DNA from: CBDVAK01 sp965371945
GTDB lineage: Bacteria; Pseudomonadota; Gammaproteobacteria; Competibacterales; JAHEDQ01
DNA length: 6,245 nt
Assembly (NCBI GenBank): GCA_965371945.1
Contig: CBDVAK010000212.1
Coordinates: 1-6,245 of the forward strand
Reading direction: 5' to 3'
This document shows positions 1-6,187 of the stretch, in pieces (within the stretch, counting starts at the first letter, position 1; the number at the start of each line of letters is the position of its first letter). Position numbers and translations under genes: made by a program. The notes beneath the pieces were generated by a model. The model was given only the letters and a program-made list of their open reading frames with translations, made no database searches and was not told where the DNA came from.

Positions 1-117
1 CGCCGCCAGGGTCAGACCGGCGATCAACTCGGCGGGTATCTGAGCACGATTGATCGGCAACAGTCCCTGCAACACGGGCCACCGGAATCCGGAACCTCCC
101 TTTTTGTGGTCAGTCAT
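1..117 (-). CDS. SulP-family anion transporter, N-terminal fragment (cut by window edge)
   Basis: The reverse strand reads from an ATG at 117-115 through 39 open codons to the left edge, so only the N-terminus is visible. After a short basic, glycine-rich leader the peptide reads FRWPVLQGLLPINRAQIP followed by AELIAGLTLAA. This matches the usual start of SulP/SLC26 transporters: a short cytoplasmic leader, an LLP segment, then the D/E-LIAGLT-AA start of the first membrane helix. A strong Shine-Dalgarno (GGAGG, reverse strand, about 124-128) sits 6-7 nt before the ATG and supports this start. SulP proteins are inner-membrane transporters of sulfate, bicarbonate or, for E. coli DauA, C4-dicarboxylates and aspartate; the substrate here cannot be told from the fragment. 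It is divergent from the glutamate decarboxylase gene. The family call rests on 39 residues, so another membrane transporter remains possible. Confidence 0.72.
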   Translation of the reverse strand, partial: MTDHKKGGSGFRWPVLQGLLPINRAQIPAELIAGLTLAA

Positions 118-389
118 GTCCGCCCTCCAGGCATTTTTCGACTCCCCCAATGATACAGTCTTGCCGAACATCTTCTGGCCAATCCACGCCAAGGGCGGTC
201 CGCACCGAAGATGGCGCAGAATGGCCAGCCTGATCAAATAGGTTAGCTTATACTGCGCCTCTAGCGCGAATCAGAAACACCGCGAGACCCTTGCTTGTCA
301 CAGAATTGAAACGCAAATCCTATAGGCTGGCGCGGGATTTTTGTTGGCGCCGTGCAAAGTCGCCGCATTCTACACAGGAGAACATACTG
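118..389. promoter_or_regulatory. Divergent intergenic region between SulP gene and gadB-like gene
   Basis: This 272-bp spacer separates two divergently transcribed genes and must hold promoters for both. It is less GC-rich than the flanking coding DNA. On the plus strand a good -10-like hexamer TATACT lies at 249-254, but I see no convincing -35 at 16-18 bp. A TTGTCA (295-300), five of six matches to the sigma-70 -35 consensus, is followed after 17 bp by a weak TCCTAT (318-323). On the minus strand a TATCAT-like -10 lies near 151-156 without a good -35. I found no clear operator palindrome. Open frames here lack coding character or a ribosome site. Confidence 0.45.
376..380 (+). promoter_or_regulatory. 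Shine-Dalgarno site for the decarboxylase gene
   Basis: AGGAG lies 9 nt before the ATG at 390. The reading frame stays open upstream to an ATG at 291, but that start lacks a ribosome site. The 33 extra residues it would add are basic and unlike the GadB N-terminus. This site therefore fixes the start at 390. Confidence 0.8.
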
Positions 390-1787
390 ATGACGCTTTC
401 CACCAAAGACGACATACGCGCGGAGTTGCTCGACGACGTCTACGCCTCCGCCGACCTCTCGGTCGGCATGCCCAAATACAAGATGCCGGAGAAGGAGCAT
501 TCCCCCCGCCATGCCCTGAGCGTGGTGCAGGACGAATTGATGCTGGACGGCAACTCCCGTCAGAACCTGGCAACCTTTTGCCAAACCTGGCTGGAGCCGG
601 AGGTCCACCAGTTGATGGACCTGTGTGCCGACAAGAACATGATCGACAAGGACGAGTACCCGCAGTCGGCGGAGATCGAAGCACGCTGCGTACACATGCT
701 TGCGGATCTGTGGCACTCACCGGATGCCGCCAACACCATCGGTTGTTCGACCACCGGTTCCAGCGAGGCGGCCATGCTCGGTGGCATGGCCCTGAAATGG
801 AAATGGCGCGCCAAGATGCGCGCTGCCGGCAAGTCCACCGACAAGCCCAACATGATCACCGGGCCGGTACAGATCTGCTGGCACAAGTTCGCCCGTTACT
901 GGGATATCGAACTGCGCGAGATCCCCATGGAACACGGTCGCCTGCTGATGACACCCGAAGAGGTGATCAAACGCTGTGACGAAAACACCATCGGCGTGGT
1001 ACCCACGCTGGGTGTGACCTTTACCTGCGAATACGAACCGGTCAAGGCGGTATCGGACGCGCTGGACAAGCTGCAGGCCGATACCGGGCTCGACATCCCC
1101 ATCCATGTCGATGGCGCCAGCGGCGGTTTTCTGGCGCCGTTCTGCGCGCCGGAGATCGAATGGGACTTCCGCCTGCCGCGGGTCAAGTCCATCAACACCT
1201 CCGGTCACAAGTTCGGACTGGCGCCACTGGGCGTGGGCTGGGTGGTGTGGCGCGATCTGGACGATCTGCCCGAGGACCTGGTGTTCAACGTCAACTATCT
1301 GGGCGGCAACATGCCGACCTTCGCGCTCAATTTCTCGCGCCCGGGTGGCCAGATCGTATGCCAGTATTACAACTTTCTGCGGCTCGGCAAGGAAGGCTAC
1401 CGCAAAGTGCAGACCTCTTGTTACGAAACCGCGCAGTACCTGGCCGAGGAAATCGGCAAGATGGGACCCTTCGAGCTGATGTACAGCGGCGAGATGGATC
1501 GCGGCATCCCGGCGCTGTGCTGGAAACTCAAGGACGACGTCAAGTCCGCTTACAATCTGTTCGATCTCGCCGACCGGCTGCGTTCGCGCGGCTGGCAGGT
1601 GCCGGCCTACACGCTGCCGTCCAACTGCGAAGATCTGGCCATACAGCGCATCCTGGTGCGCCACGGAGTGAGCCGTGATCTCGCCAGCCTGCTGATCGAG
1701 GACATGCAGCGCTGTCTGGATTATTTCCGGGCCCACCCGATCACCAAGGGCATGACCGAAGACGAGGCCGGCGGCTTCCACCACTAG
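390..1787 (+). CDS. gadB: Glutamate decarboxylase (PLP-dependent, GadB-type)
   Basis: The product is 465 residues, against 466 for E. coli GadB. It is predicted to convert L-glutamate to GABA and CO2 in the cytoplasm, consuming a proton. From memory of the E. coli enzyme, the two align along nearly the whole length. Visible family signatures: RQNLATFCQTW (57-67, with substrate-contact Thr62/Phe63), GSSEA (123-127, PLP phosphate), GPVQICWHKFARYWD (158-172), HVDGASGG (239-246, with Asp241 facing the pyridine nitrogen) and SGHKFG (271-276), whose Lys274 should form the Schiff base. DGAS replaces the DAAS of E. coli, a mild change. The C-terminus GGFHH keeps a penultimate His (464), the position that in E. 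coli (His465) blocks the active site at neutral pH, which hints at pH-gated activity. The N-terminus (1-20) is rich in acidic residues, as in the E. coli segment linked to membrane recruitment at low pH. No signal peptide is present. It is the first gene of a co-directional group with an AspT-type exchanger next. The enzyme family is near certain; the use in acid resistance is inferred. Confidence 0.96.
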   Translation: MTLSTKDDIRAELLDDVYASADLSVGMPKYKMPEKEHSPRHALSVVQDELMLDGNSRQNLATFCQTWLEPEVHQLMDLCADKNMIDKDEYPQSAEIEARCVHMLADLWHSPDAANTIGCSTTGSSEAAMLGGMALKWKWRAKMRAAGKSTDKPNMITGPVQICWHKFARYWDIELREIPMEHGRLLMTPEEVIKRCDENTIGVVPTLGVTFTCEYEPVKAVSDALDKLQADTGLDIPIHVDGASGGFLAPFCAPEIEWDFRLPRVKSINTSGHKFGLAPLGVGWVVWRDLDDLPEDLVFNVNYLGGNMPTFALNFSRPGGQIVCQYYNFLRLGKEGYRKVQTSCYETAQYLAEEIGKMGPFELMYSGEMDRGIPALCWKLKDDVKSAYNLFDLADRLRSRGWQVPAYTLPSNCEDLAIQRILVRHGVSRDLASLLIEDMQRCLDYFRAHPITKGMTEDEAGGFHH

Positions 1788-1794
1788 CGCTAAC

Positions 1795-1823
1795 CGGGCC
1801 CGACCCATGGTGGGCCGGGCCTG
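1795..1823 (+). terminator. GC-rich hairpin after the decarboxylase gene
   Basis: The arms 1795-1807 and 1811-1823 pair over 13 positions, with one A-C mismatch (1803/1815) and one G-U pair (1796/1822), around a 3-nt loop. It starts 7 bp past the stop codon. No T-run follows, so it is not a canonical intrinsic terminator. It could be a leaky terminator, a 3' mRNA stabiliser, or a target for Rho-linked control that lowers expression of the downstream genes relative to gadB. Confidence 0.5.
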
Positions 1824-1889
1824 CATTCACATCAGCAGCCGCACCCGCGTTGCAGCAGACCGGGACGGCTCGGAACAAGGTCTCTACAC

Positions 1890-3893
1890 ATGAACACTGC
1901 CGTTCGATTGTTGCGCTTGTGGTCCCGCGGACCAAGGGCCCTCACGCTCCTGCCGGCCCTGCTGGCGCTATGCCTTGCGCTGAGCGCCAACCTGGCGGTC
2001 GCGCAACAAAGCAGCGATGCGAGTGGCGGCGCGGTCGAAAAAACCGAGCAACTGGCGAATGAAGCGGCTAGTGCGGTCAGCAAACTCGCCGGTGAGGTGG
2101 TCAAGGACGCCGACAGTCTGGCGCACACCATGGCGCCCTATGTCGAACCGATCCTGGCGGGCGGTTTCGGTTATGTGTTTCATCTGCTGGAACAACAACC
2201 GTTTTTGTTTATCTTTATCGCCCTGGCGATCGGCTATCCGCTGGGCAGTCTCAAGTTCAAGGGCGTGGGGCTGGGGTCGACCGCCGGCACCCTGGTGGTC
2301 GGGCTGACGATGTCGCTGACCGCGTTTCTCGCCTTCGACATACAGTTCAAGTTGCCCGGGCTGGTATCGACCATATTCCTGAGCATGTTCATGTATGCAC
2401 TGGGGCTCAAGGTCGGGCCCTCGTTCTTCCCCGGTCTCAAGAGGGGCGGCATCGGTCTCGTTATCATCGGGGTCATCGCCATCGTCGCCAACTTCATCAT
2501 CGCCTTTGGCGGTGCCAAGCTGGCGGGACTCGCTCCCGGTTATGCTGCAGGCCTGATATCCGGCAGCTACACCGTGACCGCGGTGATCGGCGTCGCCACC
2601 TCGGCGATGCAGGGGGGCGCCTGGACCCCGCCACATGGCATGAGCACTGATCAGGTATCGGCCAACATCGCCGCGGGCTACGCCATCAGCTATGTGCTCT
2701 CCACCATCGGCATCATCCTGCTGATCAAGTACCTGCCGCAGATCTTCGGTGACGATCCGGTCGCCACGGCCAAGAAAGCCGAAGCTGAACTGGGTGGCGG
2801 CGCCGGTGCCACCGCGCTGCCCGGCACCGAGGCCGCTTTCGCGATGGGCCCCTCGCCGTTGGATATCCGCGCCTATCGGGTCGAGCATGACGAACTGGTC
2901 GGGCAATCGGTGCAGCAGTTGTACGAGAAATACCCACACGCCGCGGTGCTGCGGGTGCTGCGCGGCGACCAGGTGTTCGAAGCTGCCGACAACCCGACCC
3001 TGCAAAAGGACGATATCATCGGCGTGCGCGGGCGCTACGCGGGCCTGATCGGCAAAGCGGGCCAGGTGGTCGGCACCGAAGTGGACGAACCCCGGGTCCG
3101 CGATGTCGGCATCACCACCGCCGAGCTGCATATCGGCAAGGGTGGTCTGGGCGGCAAGACGCTCACCGAGATGGCCAAAGAACTCGGCTTCGGGCTGTAT
3201 CTCAAGGCTCTGTTCCGGCAGGGACAGGAACTGCCGAAACTGCCGGATACCAAGGTCGAGGTCGGCGATGTGCTGAGGCTGACAGGCCCCGACTGGGCCA
3301 TACAGAAAGCCGCGCAGGCGCTCAAGAGCAAACCCATCGTGCTGACCACCACTACCGAAGTGCTGTATCTGGCCATCGCACTGGCCATCGGCTACGCCAC
3401 GGGTCTGCTCAGCGTCACCCTGGGAGGAATTCCGTTTGCGCTGGGGACTTCGGCGGGGTGCATGCTCACCGGCATCATGTTCGCAACGCTGCGGACCTGG
3501 AACCCGGCGTTTGGCGGGCCGGTCAGCGAGGGCGCCCGCAGTTTTCTGCAGGACATCGGCCTCAATGTCTTTATTGCGGTACTGGCCGCCAATGTGGGCT
3601 CCAAGGTCATCGCCAGCTTTCAGGGCACCACCGTCATCTGGCTGGCCATCATCGGCACCCTGGCCGCTCTGGTGCCACCGTTCCTGTCGTTCCTGTACGG
3701 GCACTATGTCATGAAGATGAACTCGGTGGTGCTGGCTGGCGCCTGCGCCGGTGCGCGCAACAGCACGCCCGCTCTGCAGGCACTGTCGGAACAGTCCCAG
3801 AGCAGCGTCGCCGCCATCCCCTACCCGGTGACCTACGCACTGACCTCGGCAATGGTGCTGATCAGCGGTTATCTGGCTATGGTCCTGTCCTGA
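1890..3893 (+). CDS. AspT/AAEx-family amino-acid exchanger with exported N-terminal extension
   Basis: This 667-residue inner-membrane protein has the layout of the aspartate:alanine exchanger family (AspT, YidE/YbjL). A first hydrophobic block (about 103-285) contains the GYPLGSLKFKGVGLG and LGLKVGPSFFPGLKRGG segments. A cytoplasmic part with two TrkA_C/RCK_C-like domains (about 322-388 and 403-478) follows, then a second hydrophobic block (about 487-667). The halves look like internal repeats, with GYAISYVLSTIG (263-274) and PYPVTYALTSAM (645-656) in matching places. Family members such as Tetragenococcus AspT are about 540 residues. The surplus is at the N-terminus: a signal peptide ending in AVA (36-38, probable cleavage before Gln39) and a polar, helix-prone segment (39-90). 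The start at 1890 is supported by this signal peptide and a modest CAAGG site (1876-1880); Met81 lacks a ribosome site. Next to glutamate decarboxylase, exchange of glutamate for GABA is the natural guess, replacing the APC-type GadC, but aspartate, succinate or another acid cannot be excluded from sequence. Confidence 0.88.
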   Translation: MNTAVRLLRLWSRGPRALTLLPALLALCLALSANLAVAQQSSDASGGAVEKTEQLANEAASAVSKLAGEVVKDADSLAHTMAPYVEPILAGGFGYVFHLLEQQPFLFIFIALAIGYPLGSLKFKGVGLGSTAGTLVVGLTMSLTAFLAFDIQFKLPGLVSTIFLSMFMYALGLKVGPSFFPGLKRGGIGLVIIGVIAIVANFIIAFGGAKLAGLAPGYAAGLISGSYTVTAVIGVATSAMQGGAWTPPHGMSTDQVSANIAAGYAISYVLSTIGIILLIKYLPQIFGDDPVATAKKAEAELGGGAGATALPGTEAAFAMGPSPLDIRAYRVEHDELVGQSVQQLYEKYPHAAVLRVLRGDQVFEAADNPTLQKDDIIGVRGRYAGLIGKAGQVVGTEVDEPRVRDVGITTAELHIGKGGLGGKTLTEMAKELGFGLYLKALFRQGQELPKLPDTKVEVGDVLRLTGPDWAIQKAAQALKSKPIVLTTTTEVLYLAIALAIGYATGLLSVTLGGIPFALGTSAGCMLTGIMFATLRTWNPAFGGPVSEGARSFLQDIGLNVFIAVLAANVGSKVIASFQGTTVIWLAIIGTLAALVPPFLSFLYGHYVMKMNSVVLAGACAGARNSTPALQALSEQSQSSVAAIPYPVTYALTSAMVLISGYLAMVLS

Positions 3894-3906
3894 CAGCTTG
3901 AGCCCC

Positions 3907-3935
3907 GGCTGCGGCGGCCTCGCGCCGCCGCAGCC
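3907..3935 (+). terminator. Perfect GC-rich hairpin between exchanger and membrane-protein genes
   Basis: GGCTGCGGCGG (3907-3917) and its exact reverse complement CCGCCGCAGCC (3925-3935) form an 11-bp stem. It extends by one inner C-G pair (3918/3924) and leaves a 5-nt loop. It lies 13 bp after the exchanger stop and 25 bp before the next ATG. No T-run follows. It may act as a partial terminator or as an RNA-processing or stabilising element that sets different mRNA levels for the two genes. Confidence 0.55.
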
Positions 3936-3960
3936 CCCGACACCGAAAGGGCGATTCGAG

Positions 3961-4641
3961 ATGGACGAGCCACGAAAACCAGCGGTGGTGGCCGTCAATG
4001 TGATGCGCACCCGGGTCACCGTGGTGGGCTTCAATATCGCCATCATCACCTTTCAACTCGCCGAACTGCATCGCGTGACCACCGGTCGCATCGTGCTGCC
4101 CAGCATCGGCAAGGCCATCCATTTCGATGCCGACATCGCGCTGTTCATGGCGCTGGCGCTGTCGGTGACCGCGCTGGTGGCGTTCGTGGGCTCGTCGGCC
4201 TATGACCCGGTCGGACTCTGTACGCACTGGAGCCTGGTCGCCGGGGACCTGTTGATGTATCTGGCGCTGGCGGAAACCACCGCGGCCTTCTTCGAGCCAT
4301 TGATGCGAACGCTCGCGATCACCGCCAGCGATTTCCAACCCCACCCGGCAGCCTTCGCTGCCGTCTACTTCGCGCTCCTGGCTGCCGGTGGCACTGCCTG
4401 GTTTCTGACCAGCTATGTGGGTCCGGTCATCGCCCTGCTGCGCTCACCGTTCGGCGCCGCGCGGACGTTCGTTCTGGCGGTTTTCTACATCACGCTGATT
4501 CTGGCTTTGGCCTGGGTCAGGACCAATACCGACACACTGCAGTCTTCGCGCGACAATGATCGCACCGCCGCCAACAGCTTTTGGAGTGAGTTGGCGGCAC
4601 CGCTAGGCTGGGGCGCGAGGCCGGCTTTTTCCGACCCATAG
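3961..4641 (+). CDS. Unrecognised multi-pass inner-membrane protein, 226 residues
   Basis: I do not recognise a family. The protein has a short basic N-terminus (1-18) and hydrophobic stretches at about 19-34, 59-79, 90-110, 131-152 and 168-187, suggesting four or five membrane helices. A hydrophilic tail (188-226) ends in GWGARPAFSDP. Possible functional polar residues in or beside the helices are Asp56/Asp58, Asp96, Glu105 and Glu112, plus His53 and His89. No signal-peptidase site, enzyme motif, nucleotide-binding motif or metal-binding Cys pair is visible. The ATG at 3961 follows a GAAAGG site (3945-3950). An in-frame TTG at 3898 would put the hairpin inside the coding region and is unlikely. 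The stop is only 18 bp before the porin ATG, so the two are probably co-transcribed. The position between an exchanger and a porin suggests an accessory or sensing role in the same transport process, but that is inference. The coding frame is well supported; the function is unknown. Confidence 0.82.
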   Translation: MDEPRKPAVVAVNVMRTRVTVVGFNIAIITFQLAELHRVTTGRIVLPSIGKAIHFDADIALFMALALSVTALVAFVGSSAYDPVGLCTHWSLVAGDLLMYLALAETTAAFFEPLMRTLAITASDFQPHPAAFAAVYFALLAAGGTAWFLTSYVGPVIALLRSPFGAARTFVLAVFYITLILALAWVRTNTDTLQSSRDNDRTAANSFWSELAAPLGWGARPAFSDP

Positions 4642-4647
4642 TGCAAT

Positions 4648-4652
4648 GGAGG
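4648..4652 (+). promoter_or_regulatory. Strong Shine-Dalgarno for the porin gene
   Basis: GGAGG lies 7 nt before the ATG at 4660, inside the 18-bp gap after the previous stop. It is the best ribosome site among the plus-strand genes, fitting the high expression usual for porins. It fixes the porin start. Confidence 0.82.
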
Positions 4653-4659
4653 TACGAGC

Positions 4660-6081
4660 ATGTCTTCCTGGAAACCCATTCCGATCATAGCGGCGGCGGC
4701 GCTGGCTCTGGCTACCGCACTGCCTCCCGCGCAGGTTGCGGCTGAAACCGTGGCGGTGGATCGCACCACCCTGGATCAGCTCCAGCAGCTCATCGAGCAG
4801 CAGCAGCAGCAACTGAAATCCCAGGCCAGCCAGTTGCAGCAGCAATCGCAGACGCTGGAATCGCTGCAGCAACAGGTCAGCGAACTCAGCCGCAAGAGCG
4901 AGACCGCCGTGGCCACGGTTACCACGACACCAACCGTTGCCGCGGTTACCAGGGCCCCACCCGTCAGCGCACTGCCTTCGGCCGCGCATGAAGTTAACCG
5001 CGACATCACTTCGGGGCAGGACCGGGTCAAGCTGAGCGTTTCGGGACACATAAACCGGGCCGGGTTGTTCACCGACGACGGCAGGGAGAAAGATTATTTC
5101 TTTGTCGACAATGCCAGCTCCCACAGCCGCGTTCGCTTTATCGGCATCGGTCAGGTCAGCGACGACCTCGCGCTGGAGGCGGCGCTGGAAATGCAGGTGG
5201 TCTCCAATTCATCGGATGCAGTGAACCAGATCAACGAGCAAAACGGCTCCACCATCGACGACCGCCGTGCCGAAGTGCTGGCCAAGAGCAAGAAGTGGGG
5301 AACCCTGTGGCTGGGCCGTGGCTGGACCGCCTCGGACAGCACCACCGAGATGGATTTATCCGGTACCGACGTCGTGGTCTACACCGAGATTGCGGATATG
5401 GCCGGCGGCATGATCTTCCGCGGCAAGAACAGCAAACAACTGCTGCCCGGAGTGACCGTCGGCACCATGTTCAACAGCATGGACGGTCTCTCTCGTAACG
5501 ACCGGGTGCGCTACGACACCCCCGCGTTCGCTGGCTTTTCTTTTGCCACTTCCGCCACCACGGAGCAAAATCAGTGGGACGCGGCATTGCGTTACACGGC
5601 GGACCTGGGGGCCTTCAAGGTCGCCAGCGCATTGTCTTACTTCAAGCATGGGGATGACATAGAGAGAGACTCCAACGGCGATCCGACCCAACCGGCGTTC
5701 GCGGATGCAGCACTCAAGGATGCCGCGGGCGGCTCGATATCGGTGTTGCACGAAAGCGGTTTCAACCTGAGCCTGGCCGGGGTCAGCGCCAATCATGAAC
5801 GCGACGGCCGCAATGATCAGAAATACTGGTGGGCCAAGCTGGGTTATATCGCCCATTTCTTCAATATCGGCACCACCAACTTCTCCGTGGGCTATTGGGA
5901 TGGCAAGGATTTCGGGGAGAACGGTTCCAAATCCAAAGTCTATAGCGTGGCCGCGGTACAGAATCTGGAGAAATACGGGACCGAGCTGTATCTTGGCGTC
6001 AACAGTTACCAGACCGATTTCAAGTTCATCGACACCTACAACATCACCGCGGCGATGCTAGGAGCCAGGATCAAGTTCTGA
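4660..6081 (+). CDS. Outer-membrane porin with Gln-rich coiled-coil N-terminus
   Basis: The 473-residue product has a signal peptide: Lys5, a hydrophobic core (about 8-21) and probable cleavage after Ala28 in the VAA/ET context. Residues about 32-80 form a heptad-like, Gln-rich helix with repeated LQQ and QLQQQ units, predicted to be a periplasmic coiled coil that could trimerise. A Thr/Pro/Ala-rich linker (82-110) follows. From about 123 the protein is a beta-barrel of the general trimeric porin type: KLSVSGHINRAGL, then DNASSHSRVRFIG, alternating aromatic strands such as KYWWAKLGYIAHF, and a terminal strand ending in ARIKF with the C-terminal Phe recognised by the BAM machinery. The coiled-coil-plus-barrel plan recalls DcaP-like dicarboxylate porins, although the barrel start looks more like the general Gram-negative porin (Porin_4) group. 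A route for acidic amino acids or dicarboxylates through the outer membrane would fit the neighbours, but specificity is not readable here. It is the last gene of the group. Confidence 0.9.
   Translation: MSSWKPIPIIAAAALALATALPPAQVAAETVAVDRTTLDQLQQLIEQQQQQLKSQASQLQQQSQTLESLQQQVSELSRKSETAVATVTTTPTVAAVTRAPPVSALPSAAHEVNRDITSGQDRVKLSVSGHINRAGLFTDDGREKDYFFVDNASSHSRVRFIGIGQVSDDLALEAALEMQVVSNSSDAVNQINEQNGSTIDDRRAEVLAKSKKWGTLWLGRGWTASDSTTEMDLSGTDVVVYTEIADMAGGMIFRGKNSKQLLPGVTVGTMFNSMDGLSRNDRVRYDTPAFAGFSFATSATTEQNQWDAALRYTADLGAFKVASALSYFKHGDDIERDSNGDPTQPAFADAALKDAAGGSISVLHESGFNLSLAGVSANHERDGRNDQKYWWAKLGYIAHFFNIGTTNFSVGYWDGKDFGENGSKSKVYSVAAVQNLEKYGTELYLGVNSYQTDFKFIDTYNITAAMLGARIKF
4798..4812 (+). repeat. 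Short CAG triplet run in the porin coiled coil
   Basis: Four CAG codons plus one CAA encode a Gln5 run inside the coiled-coil region, within a wider CAG-rich stretch (about 4779-4876). Because the unit is a triplet, slippage would change coil length without shifting the frame. Confidence 0.6.
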
Positions 6082-6100
6082 GGCGACACTACCCGGTACG

Positions 6101-6118
6101 GGGTGCATGGATGCGCCC
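6101..6118 (+). terminator. Weak hairpin after the porin gene
   Basis: GGGTGCA (6101-6107) pairs with TGCGCCC (6112-6118), including one T-G pair, around a TGGA loop. It starts 20 bp after the porin stop. No T-run follows, so a terminator role for the end of the operon is possible but weak. Confidence 0.35.
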
Positions 6119-6137
6119 ACCGCAAAGCAAGCACGTG

Positions 6138-6148
6138 GGGGTCAGTTC
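6138..6148 (+). repeat. GGGGTCAGTTC motif, copy 1 (direct)
   Basis: This 11-mer recurs exactly at 6186-6196, and its 10-base core GGGTCAGTTC occurs inverted at 6235-6244. It marks the left part of a small intergenic repeat region downstream of the porin. Confidence 0.7.
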
Positions 6149-6161
6149 AGGTCCAAAGCAA

Positions 6162-6187
6162 AAAGAGCAAATGGAAAGAGCAAATGG
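6162..6187 (+). repeat. Perfect 13-bp tandem duplication
   Basis: AAAGAGCAAATGG occurs twice back to back (6162-6174 and 6175-6187). The second copy runs straight into motif copy 2 (GGGGTCAGTTC), overlapping it by two bases. The AT-rich composition differs sharply from the surrounding genes. Confidence 0.85.

Noticed and set aside
50..241. 63-codon plus-strand frame at the left end
   Set aside because: It lies antisense to the SulP start and runs through the divergent spacer, with a non-coding-like composition and no Shine-Dalgarno.
328..343. Sigma-54-like promoter before the decarboxylase
   Set aside because: TGGCGCG resembles the -24 part, but the -12 part reads TTTTG without the required GC.
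291..389. Longer N-terminus for the decarboxylase from the ATG at 291
   Set aside because: The extra 33 residues are basic and unlike GadB N-termini; the AGGAG site at 376-380 and the 465-residue length favour the start at 390.
717..1826. 369-codon minus-strand frame opposite the decarboxylase
   Set aside because: The plus strand encodes an unmistakable GadB; the antisense product shows no family features and no ribosome site.
3898..3960. TTG start extending the unknown membrane protein
   Set aside because: The extension would encode a Gly/Pro-rich peptide read through the perfect hairpin and starts 5 bp after the previous stop without a ribosome site; the ATG at 3961 is better.
1968..4049. 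693-codon open frame on the minus strand opposite the exchanger gene
   Set aside because: It mirrors the high-GC codon pattern of the plus-strand exchanger, has a low-complexity Gln/Gly/Asp/His-rich composition with no recognisable domain, and spans the 3893-3961 gap and the start of the next gene. It is a shadow frame.
4779..4876. CAG-rich stretch as a phase-variable repeat
   Set aside because: The units are triplets, interrupted, and encode a sensible coiled coil, so length changes would not switch the gene off.
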